In this document: one piece after another, positions 34,241 through 48,031 of the stretch | Layout of the letters: every line of letters starts with the position of its first letter | Numbering within the stretch: the stretch's first letter is position 1 | Assembly: GCF_046630445.1 (NCBI RefSeq) | Contig: NC_092333.1 | Coordinates: 97,376,001-97,440,000 of the forward strand | Length of the DNA stretch: 64,000 nt | Direction: 5' to 3' | From: Rutidosis leptorrhynchoides | Lineage: Eukaryota > Streptophyta > Magnoliopsida > Asterales > Asteraceae | Translations under genes and position numbers: made by a program | Notes under the pieces: model-generated | What the model saw: the letters and a program-made list of their open reading frames with translations, nothing else | What the model was told of the DNA's origin: nothing | The model's database searches: none

Positions 34241-35167
34241 TATTATATCGTGTTAGCCCCGTTTACACTTCCAGTAGAAACCTGCCACAAACTCAAATAA
34301 AATGCAACTTAAATTAAGAAATTTTATGAAATTAGTCAACTTAGAAATCCCATCATAGGATAAACAATTCGCCCCACCAAGATATTTGTATATAGAATGA
34401 CGTAGTCATCTTAAGCTAAAAGGATTCAAGCTATATTTTTTTTATAAATTACCTTCAAGATTTGCAGACCAAGTAATACAGCCCAAACAAATACCAGAAC
34501 CTGTACTTCTTTTCAGCAAACATTTTAAAACCGTAAAATCACCCCAAAAAATTAATAATTTATATGACAAAAGTAAAAAAAGCATTCAAAACAAAACCTT
34601 AGTTAATCTGACGATTGGAGAACTAATTGTGTACATATAGACGATACACACATATACAAAAGAGGAAAAAAAACAGTGTGTAAATGCTTGAAGGCCAATA
34701 AATTTTAAGCTTAACGTTGTCTTTCATCGTGTTGCCAATTTTTGCATTACCCCCAATTGTTACAAACCTAGGAGGTAACATATAATTGTAAATTTATTTA
34801 ATAAAACAAAAACTGGAAGATGGAGGTACCTCTGATGTAACAAAGGACAATCCTAATCGTCACAAAGGGAAGCTGATTTTCGATGAGTCAATTGGTAGAC
34901 CGAGAAGTGGAAAGCCTTTTTTTGAGATAGGAACGATAGACAGAGGCAACCAAATAAGAGAAAATAGGGTTTATAAGAAAAATGGGTCGGGTAGGAGATG
35001 AAATTGAGGACCAATAGAAGTTAATGTTGATAAGTACCAATCAGAATTTGACACCATTTACCACAATTTATATATATATAAATATTAATATTAAATTAAT
35101 TCCTAATTGGTTGATAAAAGTGTTAAGCATCCATCAAAAATTCAACCGACGTCCCATAGCGTCAAAC

Positions 35168-35202
35168 TTTGACGCCCCGTTAATGGCATCAGGGGCGTCA
35201 AA
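35168..35202. repeat. Perfect 11-bp inverted repeat
   Basis: TTTGACGCCCC (35168-35178) and GGGGCGTCAAA (35192-35202) flank a 13-base loop. CGTCAAACTTTGACG overlaps its left side. It may be a terminus of a small transposon, or of the copy that carries the myosin piece. Confidence 0.6.
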
Positions 35203-35259
35203 TATGACCAACTCAGTTGACGGAGCTGAAAATGAGGTTGCGTTGCAAATAGTTTAACA

Positions 35260-37022
35260 ATAGATTTTGGGCAACTTTTGACCCGTGTTTCATTTAATCT
35301 CTAATGTTTTTAGCTATCTTTTTTATTTTACTTAAGTACTTTGTAACAAGAATTCACCATTTATACCTGAATGGTTTAAAATTGGCATCTCTATGCATTG
35401 AAATTGTGTTGAATACTAGAAGCTTACAACATTATATTGCTGCAAGTCATGATGCAGGGGTTTTCTGTCCACCATTCAAGTAATGACGCACCTCTTCGTG
35501 CGAGTGAATTCGCTGTCTACATAATTGTGATTCGGTATGTTAGAAAATAATGAATTTTAACCCATTATTATCTTATTTCTAACGGAATGGGCAACGGGAA
35601 TCAGGAAAACTCGAAATTGATTTGGTATCCAAGAATCTAAAATGGGGTATTAGGATACTAGGCGTCTTTAAGGCCTCTTGATTGTTAAAGCGATTACCTG
35701 GCTAACTCACTTATGAAAATCTTTTGTGTTACTTAAAAATTGGAGTAAAACGGTCAAAAGCTCGCACCTTGTGTCGAGTTGAAACGACAACACCTTTGAG
35801 ATCAAGGTCCTATCATACTATAGATCCATAAAAACTACTGTATATACTTTAAAGATGCATACAAAACCGAAAAGTGAGATCTTATAAACTAACACACTAC
35901 AACTTAAAACTATACAAGAATACAATATTTATAGTTTTTTTTATAAAAGCATAAGGTGATTATTTAAGTACTTAAGAAGTTATTTCGGAATTGTAAACAT
36001 AATGAAGAAGGTTGCTAAAGTTATGTAGGAAAATTCTGTTTTAAAATTCTTTCAATTGTACTTAGTTATAAGGTTCAATCGGTTGAACAAGAACCAAACC
36101 TCTGACTGGTTCGAAGATAAAATCGATTTCTAGAACGTCGCAACATAAAGGGAATGAGGGAGCATCATGTGGGTGAGTCTTATCATGAAGTTAGTCATTG
36201 TCTACAACTAAAATGATAACTTCAATAGTTTTATGTTTTTTAAAAATATAAAACGTGCCATAACCTCTGAATCACCTATAACTTTATGAACTCCGTCTCT
36301 AATTCACTAGACGCCCCGAAAACAAACAGAAGATGGGTGCCCTTTGTCTATGTGTTTTCATATCGAATTTTTTTCAGATTAAGGGATGTTATCCAAGTAT
36401 ATATGTAAATTAGTCAAGTGTATAAAATCAACAAAAAATGTAACTCCAAAAACAATATGTAGTTATATAACTTTTGACTTTTAAAACCTTGATTATGACT
36501 TTAACCATTTGACAGAGACAAACACCTAATTGGGTATCCCCTAAGTCCTAACCATGTTGATTTTGACAGTGACACAAGACAAAGAACTACTAAGAATTAA
36601 CTTTCTATTTTGGTTTGCTTTTAATATATCATCCTACTCATCCTAGAAATGAAATTATACAGGCATCTAGAATCCACACAATATACAAAGTTTGTTAATA
36701 TATAAACAATAGTTCACACCAATTACTATATTGTATTTACAAGAATCTTCATAAACCTATTTTAGTATATCGTCACGGTTTGAATGAAGAAAAAAAATGC
36801 TGAAAACCGACAATCGTTACTCATTTCTGGTTGAGTGAACTGGTAACAAACTGAGATACTATATGCAAAACTTTATTATGATCTGAAAAACAAAAAGAAT
36901 GCTGAGTTGCTGACATACTATACGCAACTAATGAAGAAAGTTATAATTTGGGGTATGTTACATGATAGAATATTTTGTAGTAACTTCTATCTACCTGCCT
37001 GAATAAAGGGTTTACCAAATCA
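35260..37022. other. Intergenic spacer
   Basis: I see no supported gene, RNA or named repeat here. The right part contains the downstream region of the minus-strand gene that ends at 37023. Confidence 0.6.
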
Positions 37023-39386
37023 TTAGCTGACACCTGGTTGTATCATTGGAAAAAAGGCCCAATTTTTAATGGGCCCAGACCCAGTTTCTTTGCCAAGAAC
37101 CTTCTCACTGGTCCACCAATTAGACTCTGCTCCATCTGTGCTACTGCCAAAGTTGAATTCTTTACCAGACCCAAAGGTGGCAGTTGATCTATGACCTTTA
37201 GTCATGTCATCAGAGCAACTATCTCGGGCGTTTGCCATGTCAGCAGTGAGTCTTCGTTCCACACATCTCACAACTTCTTCCGGCGTGATCTCGAATGAAA
37301 CTCTATGATTAACCATTGTGTGTTGATCATCATTAGCGAAATTGGTGAGTGGGCCCACGTCTGAGTTCTGTCGGTCAAGAACTGAACCGGGCCTGTATGG
37401 ATCGGGGGTTGTAGCCCCTGATTCTTGAAGTGATTTCCAGCCCGGAGGCCAGAGCTTTCCACCAGACGGGTTGTTGAGGAACGGGGGCCCACCATGTGGA
37501 ATATCTCCGTATGGAGAAGACGTGCCCGAATTGGTGACACACGACCCAGGTGATATGAGTTGACCCATCGGGCTACCCGGGTAAAGCTGATACATCTGAA
37601 ATTCTTGGTGAGGTGATGAAAATTTGCGGTCAACTTGACCATTTTGGTTAGCAGAACCTAGAAACCGGGCAAACGGAACCTCAGGTGATGATGGTGTAGT
37701 CAAATGAACCGATTCTGGAGGAGGTGTGAATGATGCGGTTGATGGTTCGGTTGTGTACGTTGAAAACGCAGGTGGTGAAACTAACTGTGTTTCATTGGCG
37801 TAAGGGCCCACTGCAAACATATTACTCGGGTCACTAGGTGAATACATCCCAGATGATGCAGCTGTAAATGATAGTAAACCGCCAGGTGACTGGACGGCAG
37901 ATGGTGGTGCCGATTGAAGGAAAGAAGCTGGTGATGACGGAGGAGCAATGAACGGAAGGACTACAGAAGATGATTGAGTCGGGTTTTGAGTTCCCTGAAC
38001 CTCGGTTCTTGATAAACTAGGTTCGGGAACAAGAACAGCATGACTTATCTTTTTCTTATTATTTGGCTTCTGAGATCCAAAACATGAAGAAATACTCCAA
38101 AAACTTCCCCATCTTCGTTTCTATAATATAAGAAATAAATTATAAATTATTATTATTATACAGATGATATAAGGACTAAAGCGCTTATAAGCCTAGCGGT
38201 ATTCGAGTAGCCTTTCAACCAAATATTGGGGGTTCAAGCCCCTTCATGAGCATATTGATGAACTAATAAGTGTTGGGTGGTTGTTAAAAAAATGATACTC
38301 CCTCCGTCCCTAAATTATTGTCCAGTATTCCATTTTGGGATGTCCCAAATTAATTGTCTACTTCCATAAATAGAAATGAAAGGAGATATTTCATTGGTGG
38401 ATATGGAGAGAGAAGATATTTCATTGGTGGAGAAATAAAGTTAGTGGGATTTCCTAAAACTGTGTGTTTTTTGTCTGGGGACAATTAATCTGGGACGGAG
38501 GGAGTATAAGAATCAACATACAACAGTTTAGAAAAAGGTAAAGCAATAAAGCATATAAGGTTGAAATTATACTCTTTTCCTAGTATACTATTGACATGAT
38601 AAAATAATTTGCCTAGTTTTGGCTATTCACAGCCTCTCAAGTAACTTTATAGCTTGATAGGTCAAGTTATTATGTAGTTTGTGAGTAAGAAATTCAGGGG
38701 GCTAATTGTTATGATTATTTTTATTTAATTTTTTTCTATCTCTCAAAAAAAAAAAAAAAACAAAATTAAGTAACATGTCCATCAAGTAAGTGTACAAATT
38801 GAACTCCAAAACATCCAAATTAAAAGTGTACAAATTGAACTCCAAATCATCCAACATTTTTGATCACATAGACCAAATTCAAACAATCAACGTATCTGAT
38901 CAAACTGAATTTAACATTAATTAATCAATTTCACAAATAATACATACACAGTTGGCCTATAGATCTTACAATCAAACAATTTTACATTATACTCCCGTAT
39001 ATGTATATATATATATATATTTAAAAAAAGAAACCTAATCAATCAATCAACAAACCCTAACATCATTTCAAACTACAAAACAAATAAATTAGGATCATTT
39101 CAATTACTAATTAATCATTATGACATTCAAATTTTTAAAATCAAACAAAAATCATAAATCGGATTCAATCAGAAACCAGCGATCAACTTCAGATCTTATA
39201 AAAATTCAACCAAAACAAATAACTACCGAAAAAACATATAATTAATTAAAATGAACAAAATCAATCAAAACGGTTATAAAATTTAACCTGAACTGAAGAT
39301 GAATGAGGTGTTCTGTTTTCCGACGAAGAGATCGCCGTTGCAGCAGCGTTGATCGTATCGATTGTATTATAATTAACACCACTCAT
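37023..39386 (-). CDS. At1g76660-like (hydroxyproline-rich family) protein
   Basis: Two exons on the minus strand, 39386-39288 and 38120-37023, joined in phase 0 at CAG|GTTAAAT and TATAG|AAACGAAG, give 398 residues, close to the Arabidopsis At1g76660 product. Landmarks in order: VNYNTIDTINAAATAI near the N-terminus; KRRWGSFWSISSCFGSQK at residues 34-51; ISHAVLVPEP; VLPFIAPPSSPASFL; FTPPPESVHLTTPSSPEVPF; PGSPMGQLISPGS; HRVSFEITPEEVVRCVERRL near 300; and a C-terminal FFPMIQPGVS. The protein is rich in Pro and Ser, with no signal peptide or membrane span. Its molecular role is unknown. The 1,167-bp intron carries a SINE-like unit and a Stowaway MITE. The gene converges with PIP1 about 5.3 kb away. 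The frame is intact. Confidence 0.93.
38165..38291 (+). mobile_element. tRNA-derived SINE-like unit in an intron
   Basis: An A box in AGCCTAGCGGTATTCGAG and a B box GGGTTCAAGCCCC are followed by about 40 bases and an A7 run at 38287. It is related to the unit at 28241-28372. No clear target duplication was found. Confidence 0.5.
38298..38504. mobile_element. Stowaway-type MITE (Tc1/mariner), 207 bp
   Basis: Terminal inverted repeats CTCCCTCCGTCCC and GGGACGGAGGGAG are flanked by TA on both sides (38296-38297, 38505-38506). The inner part has a short direct repeat of GAGATATTTCATTGGTGGA-like sequence. It is non-autonomous and sits in the intron of the minus-strand gene. Confidence 0.92.
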
Positions 39387-39670
39387 CTTCAAAATATATA
39401 ATAATTAATTGATGAACAAAATTGGAAAAATTACACTTAATATTTTATTTCTTCTTCAGAATAATATGATGGTGTGTATGTATATGCATATGTATACATG
39501 CGGGTATCGCATTCAGGGTCAAACACGGCAACGACTTAGGATTTTGTTATTGGGAATGCGAATGAGAATAAAAAGTCTAAAAGGTGATGTTTACTGTTTT
39601 ATAGGGGGTTATTTGTAATATTTGATATTTTTACAAACACGTCCTTGTGGAAAATAATTACTCCTATTAT

Positions 39671-39943
39671 GGCCCCGTTTGTTTTTTCTTTTCTTATTAA
39701 TTTTTTTTGTCTGAATAAATATATATATATATCGTCTAAAAAAATTAATTAACGAATAAATAATTATTGTTTGTTTTTTAGTCTGAAGAAACGTCTGAAT
39801 AATTAAATTTACTAAATTAACCTTATAAGTGGGGGGTAAAATAGCAGTTATTAAAAGCTAAAGATTTAAATGGAAATTCACAATTCTTTTGCTTTTTTAA
39901 ATTAAGACGTGTATTATTTATTAAGTCAAAAACAAACACCCCT
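39671..39943. mobile_element. Possible hAT-like MITE
   Basis: The left end GGCCCCGTTTGTTTTTT and right end AAAAACAAACACCCCTT are imperfect inverted repeats around AT-rich sequence. No clear 8-bp duplication was found, so this is tentative. Confidence 0.3.
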
Positions 39944-40296
39944 TAATAGATTTTTATATTAAGTTCCATTGTATTAAGTCAATTAAATGGAAAACAAACA
40001 TTGCCTATGTCACCTTAAAGTCGTTAACTTGTACGGAGTATTAAATTATAAATTGTAACTCCGAATTTTTTCTTTCTTTTATTATTTGGTTTTTGTTTAG
40101 CTAGAGGCTCATTTTGATTTTTTTGTATCGATTGTACTTGTTATGTCTTTGGATCCGTATTTATGTCATTGTTAGTTTGTTACTTGCAAAAAAAATTGTT
40201 ACTATTTCACGATTTAGTGAAAAATCATTACTTGTAATAATATTTTGATTAATATTTATAATCAAATTACTAAGTAATGTCAAAAATTTTATTGAG

Positions 40297-40448
40297 ATGT
40301 TATTTGATTTTAATAGTTTACTACAAACTAATAAGGAGTAATATAAAATAAATGAATAATTTTATGTTGTTCATGTTATTTGATTTTAATAGTTTACTAC
40401 AAACTAATAAGGAGTAATATAAAATAAATGAATAATTTTATGTTGTTC
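40297..40448. repeat. Tandem duplication of a 76-bp unit
   Basis: Units starting at ATGTTATTTGATTTTAATAG (40297 and 40373) appear identical. The lack of differences implies a very recent duplication. Noncoding. Confidence 0.85.
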
Positions 40449-40863
40449 ATGCTATTAGGAAATAAGATGCAAGTGGTTGTCAGGGTTATTCCGTAACCGT
40501 TATTTACTTGCAGTTCAAAAATATGATGATAATGATTTTCGAACTTTAAATTTTTTGTGAGTATAAAAAAACTTCAACAACTTGTTTGTATCGGGATCGT
40601 TACTGACATGGAATTCCAAGAAGTGTAGCATATTCTATTGCAATGTTAGACTTATTTAACTATTTATTGTTGTATGAATGATTAACATATTACTTTGTAG
40701 TAGTTTGTAAGATGTTTGTAAGTTTAACATCAATAATGATGTTTAAAAATATTATGTTGTTGATTCAACATCAATAATGAGGTTACATATATTTTGTAAG
40801 CATCCTAGCCTCCTAGGATATAACTTTTCCAGTCACAGTATAAGAAACCTACTTATAATATAC

Positions 40864-42190
40864 TTCATCCGTCGAAATTATATTGTCCATTATTCATTTT
40901 TTGAGATTTTACAAATCAGTGGGGAATCTAGGATGAAAAAAGATATTACTCAAATCATACATAATTATCATCGTAATATCGGTCTCGTTCCGTTAGTATC
41001 AAGTTGGTTATAGAATATTTAGCCAGGATATTTGTGGAAGATTAACGCATTTTGTGTCAAGGTATTTATTGAGATGTTTTGGGTGATTTATATTTATTTC
41101 GGAGCTTGAAAGTAAAAATATATTGGTCCCGGTTCGAGTCGGGAGTCAAAATAAAAGTTCATGTTATGTTTTAGGCCAAAATGAGTTTTTCACGCCTCGG
41201 GTTCGCGAAAATTATCTCCCATTCGCGAGACCATGATCGAATCTTTTTCGCGTTGCGAGATATCAGAAAAACGAACGCGGATTGTGGGAAATAGTGCCTC
41301 GCGATCGTGAGGCTGTAGGCACAATCTGGCTCACGTTCACGTGAAGGTGCAGACGGCTTTTAACCCAATTTTGAGTTGCACTTTATCATATCTTATTCTA
41401 TATGTTGGAAAACGAGACTAGGGGCGATTTTCAGGTTCCAAAACCCTTTCTTCATCAAATCTAAAGGGTTTTAACATCAAGCTTTAGGATTGGATCAAGG
41501 ATTAAACATTGGTACGCTAGTTTTCATATTTATTAGTGATTTTATCATGAATACTTTGGTTATCACTAAGGTTATTGAATTATCCATGATTATGCTAGGC
41601 TAAAAGCCTTGTGTTTACTTAGATGTGAAACTTTTAGTTGTGGATTGTCTTTATATTTATAATTATAATGTTTGAGTATTGATTATTGATTATTGAGTTT
41701 GATCAAAAGATCTACTATTGTGTTTATCATTTACTTTATTTTAAGTATATGATTTGTTGACTAGTCTTTGTGAATTGCTTAGTGATAAACAAGGTAAGCT
41801 TCAACACTTAGTGATCTATACACTTGCATTTGCGTGTGAGTGGTAATTAAATGGTAATTTGATAACACGTCTTGTAAAAAAATGCATCGAGTAATCGTTG
41901 TAATTAAGATTTTACGTGAGTTTAATCTAGGTTGAGTCTCAATAGTTTAATTAAATATAGTTTGGTCTTTTGATTTGATTGAGTTATACATTTATCAGAT
42001 AATGTCACTAGACTCGCCACTCTTTCAAATTAATTGTCCACTTCCATAAATGGATAAGAAAAATGTGATAGAGTTCTTTTGTGTCTCTACTTTATACATG
42101 TAAGACAAAAAATATATGTAAAAAGTAAGAGATAAGACTGGTAGATTTGGAATCGGGAAAAGATATGATTTAATTTGGTGAAACTAATAT
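40864..42190. mobile_element. Decayed Stowaway-like MITE split by an LTR fragment
   Basis: The left piece (40864-40916) reads ACTTCATCCGTCGAAATTAT then ATTGTCCATTATTC. The right piece (about 42020-42190) reads AAATTAATTGTCCACTTCC and ends near TTTGGTGAAACTAATATA. Both match parts of the intact MITE at 38298-38504. The Athila-like LTR fragment lies between them. Confidence 0.5.
40941..42010 (+). mobile_element. LTR fragment of a third Athila-like family
   Basis: It begins with GATATTACTC at 40942 and GTAATATC at 40973-40980, the same stem-loop layout as the Athila-1 and Athila-2 LTR ends. A cluster of TTCGCGAA-like and TCACGTTCACGTGA motifs follows at 41212-41344. CT-rich leader-like sequence and a long AT-rich U5-like region come next. 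No CACATCA end is visible, so the right part seems lost. It is more decayed than the two complete elements and has no coding region. Confidence 0.55.
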
Positions 42191-42690
42191 ACTACAATCG
42201 ACGTCGAGCCTAAGTGTGTGCCCAACATGATTCGGTTGGTAAGTGTAGTGATCCTCTTTTGGATTTGGGTAGTAAGAATGATGGCAATGAGGTATGTTCG
42301 TATCTCCTGACATGTATTAGTATTTGTGGTTCAACTCCTAATAATTTGGACAGGTCTCAATCGTTAGTCGATGTTTCAATTACCTCGCCCTTGGTTGCAT
42401 CATCCCCAAGACCGGTCTACAAGGACATACTAATCATGGACATACTAATCGCGGGTGACACATCCTCATTGCCAAAAGCCGATTCGGTAAGTATTTTTGA
42501 AGTTGAGCCTGTTGACATTGTGTCGAGTCATTTGGAAGATTAGGGTCTTTCGGTGGTGACAGGGTCGGTTGTGAACATTCGTGAGATTTTCATCGATGAG
42601 AATGTTGACATGGGCTGAAGGATTTTGTTGATGGGCTGAAGGATTTTGTTGATGGGCCGAAGAAGTTAGTTGATGTCAAAACAATTGTCA
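42190..42690 (+). pseudogene. Decayed coding-like fragment, left of the solo LTR
   Basis: A 109-residue open stretch (42214-42543) and following degraded sequence have codon-like composition (SQSLVDVSITSPLVASSPRP). The 21-base word beginning GGGCTGAAGG is repeated near 42613 and 42634. Across the solo LTR, 45682-45910 continues in a coding-like manner (FTAFEEMINQIGPEKVDAIS, then KKRRPTHDEEMNRFSVF). It may be the ORF1 tail of a LINE or a broken host gene; I do not recognise the family. Confidence 0.35.
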
Positions 42691-42695
42691 CAAAA

Positions 42696-42874
42696 TGTGA
42701 CGACCCAGAAATTTTCGACCAAATTTAAACTTAATTCTTAATATGATTTCGACACGATAAGCAAAGTCAGTAATGTTGAGTCTTAAAATTTTTGAACTGT
42801 TTAGATGGATTCATTTGACCTTTGACTACTTTCGACGATTCACGAACTACTGTCTGTAAATATATATGTAAATA

Positions 42875-42944
<70 letters not shown>

Positions 42945-43043
42945 TAAGAATATATATAATATTTTGAATAAATTAAGTACACTTTAAATAATTAGAATGA
43001 AAAATGTAAAATAAGATACGGAATAATTAAACTGCTATTCAAA

Positions 43044-43104
<61 letters not shown>

Positions 43105-43719
43105 TGAAAAGGACATATGTAATATTAACATATTAAATTTAAGTACAAGTTAAAATATAGTTATTATATTAATAAATATTACTTTCATTATTAATATTGA
43201 TATCGGTATTATTAATTTAATTTAAAATAATTATATAGATATGAGAGTTGATAAGCATAAGTTGTTATATCAATATTATTAGTATTACTTTCATTATTAT
43301 TAATGTTAATAATAATATTAATATCTATATTATTAATATTATATAATATATAGATATAAAATTTAAAACATGCAACTTGTTATATGATGATTATTATTTG
43401 TATTATCATTAGATATTATTATCATTAAAAATTATTATTTTTATTATTATCATTAATAATATTTTCATTATCATTTTTATAATTATTATTATAATTATGA
43501 TTAATTATTATTAATATTAGTATTATTATAATTATTAATAAAATTATTAGTATTTACAATATATATAACAGCATGCGCCAATGAATAGTACCCCGCTACA
43601 GTACTCAGTTTTTTTTTCTTCTACGAAAGTTTGTTTTTCGATTCAAATTTTCCGGCCCAACGAAGTGGGCTGACTGGCCACTTCTTAGTTATTAGTATTA
43701 GTGAAATTATTATTAACTC

Positions 43720-43760
<41 letters not shown>

Positions 43761-45676
43761 GTATATCTTTTCTTATTATTAATGTATTATTATTAATATT
43801 AATTATTTATAATTAATGAATTAAATACAGGATATATCATCCGAATAATTCAATGGATTTTACATCACAATCATACTATTTCAAAAGTTGTTTCCTGTCT
43901 CTAATTTTGTTACAAATCGAACCAAATCACAAAGCCTGTTACCAATCCTTTTCCACTTTATTTTTTTGCTGTTCTTCTCATTTCCCGTGATTAAAACTGT
44001 CGTGACACACACCTATTTATCAATCATCTCTTTCTTATTGATAATTCGTTCGATTTCTCCATCATCTAAATCGACTATAGCTGTAAGTATCTAGTTCTAT
44101 CTAATTAAATTAATTGATTTTTTTTAAACAGCTCTTTTCCTCTGTTCTTCCACTTTTTAACCATATCACGAATTCGAATCAAATTCAAAAATGTAATAAT
44201 GTAGTCTTGTTAGGAATTGTCTACTTAATCTATCTGCAAAATCTCAAACTCCAATTCTTCCTAACGAATTCAAATTGTTGAGTCAAAGTTAACATTTTAA
44301 AAGCCAAACGAATTGTTCTTGGAGAAATTCGGATTCATTTTGATATTTCACGTTAAATTGAGGATGTAGAAACTTTATAGGGTGGATTTCCAACCTAATT
44401 CATGTAGATCTAAAACAGTCTTAAATTCAAAATCCAACTTTGAGTTCCTCAAGACCGTCGCGAGTACTACAGCTGCTGTATTATTATTATTATTATTTTT
44501 TCTTCTGTCAATCAATTCACAACTGATGTTAATCTGTTTCGTGATATTCCAAAACCAAAATAAAAGTTAATTCAATGATATTAATCCAGTCTCCAGTCGA
44601 TTTAAATCATGAAGAAGGAAGAAGGAAATAGAACAGGATATTCAATGGGTTAAGTATAATCGAGTTATGAGTTTAATCAGATAAACTGGGACAGAGGAAT
44701 GGCTAAGAGATAGTTCGGGTGAGCGAGAGGTCTCGGGTTCGATCCCTGCTTGGTGAATTTTTTTTTTAAATGAGCTTTACAAAGGTTCGTGAATCCGAGG
44801 CCAACCCTGCATTTGTTCAATGTCGTCATATGTATTTTTACTACAAAATACAGTATTGCGAGTTTTATTTGCTCCCTTTTTAAATGCTTTTGCAATATAT
44901 ATTTTTGGGACTGAGAATACATGCGCTTTTATAAATGTTTTACGAAATAGACACAAGTAATCGAAACTACATTATATGGTTGAATGGATCGAAGCCGAAT
45001 ATGCCCCTTTTAGCCTGGTAATCTAAGAATTAGGGAACATCACTAATTTTGAGAATTAGTGCACCCCTAATTGACGCGAATCCTAAAGATAGATCTATCA
45101 GGCCCAACAAGCCCCATTCTGAAATTTGGAATGCTTTAGTACTTCGAAATTATCATGTCCGATGGGTGTTCCGGAATGATGGGGATATTCTATATGCATC
45201 TTGTTAATGTCGGTTATCAGGTGTTCAATCCATATGAATGAATTTTAATTCGCGAGTTACGCGTGACAATATATGAAATCTTGTGGTCTATTAAAATGAT
45301 GGAAATGAATGATTATGATAAACTAATGAACTTACCAACCTTTTGGTTGACACTTTAAAGCATGTTTATTCTCAGGTATGAAAGAAACCTTTCGCTGTGC
45401 ATTTACTCATTTTAGAGATATTACTTGGAGTCATTCATGACATATTTCAAAAGACGTTGCAATCGAGTCGTTGAGTTCATCAAGATTATTATTAAGTCGA
45501 TTATAGTTGGATATATTATGAAATGGTATGCATGCCGTCAACTTTTGATGTAATGAAAGTTTGTCTTTTTAAAAACGAATGCAATGTTGAAAAAATGTAT
45601 CATATAGAGGTCAAGTACCTCGCGATGTAACCAAATGTAATGTATTCGTCCAGATGAATTAGGACGTGTCCTTTCA
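42696..45676 (+). mobile_element. Gypsy-like solo LTR
   Basis: The sequence runs from TGTGACGACCCAG to GTGTCCTTTCA and is flanked by CAAAA at 42691-42695 and 45677-45681. It is the sister of the LTR at 21557-25975. It contains (TA)n tracts at 42879-42940 and 43047-43101, AT-rich ATT repeats to about 43810, and a tRNA-like segment at 44700-44767. No internal coding region exists, so recombination between two LTRs probably left this single copy. Subfamily uncertain. Confidence 0.85.
44700..44767 (+). other. tRNA-like Pol III promoter segment inside the solo LTR
   Basis: TGGCTAAGAGATAG (A box), 26 bases, then GGTTCGATCCC (perfect B box, 44736-44746) and a T10 run (44758-44767). It lies at a place in the LTR equivalent to 23451-23522 of the sister copy. 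Acceptor-stem pairing of a real tRNA is not evident. Confidence 0.5.
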
Positions 45677-45910
45677 CAAAATTAAATAAAACAAGCGAAA
45701 AGAAACCGTTAACCGATGATACGAATGGTTTGGCTTCCTCTTTGGTATCGAATCGTCCATTCACAGCCTTTGAAGAAATGATAAATCAAATTGGGCCAGA
45801 GAAGGTTGACGCTATCTCTTTTAACTCGAAGGTTAAAAATCAAAAGAAAAGGCGTCCGACTCATGATGAAGAAATGAACCGGTTTTCCGTTTTTACTAAA
45901 GATATTTAAG

Positions 45911-47634
<1,724 letters not shown>

Positions 47635-47949
47635 TGATATTGCTCTAAACATACATATTATTCGACGCAATATCAGTTATATTTCATCAGCTTTTATCAT
47701 TTAAAAAGACATTCAACGTATAATATTCAAGAAAAATGACAAAAGTGGACAAGAGCTTGCTATTTGAAGAAACGACGATAAAACGATAGTTTTAACCAAA
47801 TTTATATCAAGAAAAGTTTATCCGAATGAAAGTACAAGATAGATGAAGAAAAGAGTTCAAATGGAAAGTGCCAAGTCAGTACACGTCGATACGAGGTCAA
47901 CAAAGAACAAACGAAAAAAAATAAAAATATGAAAACTGCAAGATACCCA

Positions 47950-48031
47950 TACGCGAATCGTGTAGGCTTACACGAAACGCGTAGTTTTTTTAGCCTTACG
48001 CGAATCGTGTGACCTTTACACGAAACGCGTA
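47950..48031 (+). promoter_or_regulatory. TACGCG-type motif cluster 1 in the Athila-2 LTR
   Basis: Four 15-base motifs alternate: TACGCGAATCGTGTA and TACACGAAACGCGTA forms, which are near reverse complements of each other. The 3' LTR copy is at 62010-62091. The CpG-rich words stand out in AT-rich sequence. Confidence 0.55.

Noticed and set aside
44700-44767. Genuine tRNA gene
   Set aside because: A and B boxes are good, but I could not see a complete cloverleaf with acceptor stem, and it lies inside an LTR shared with another copy.
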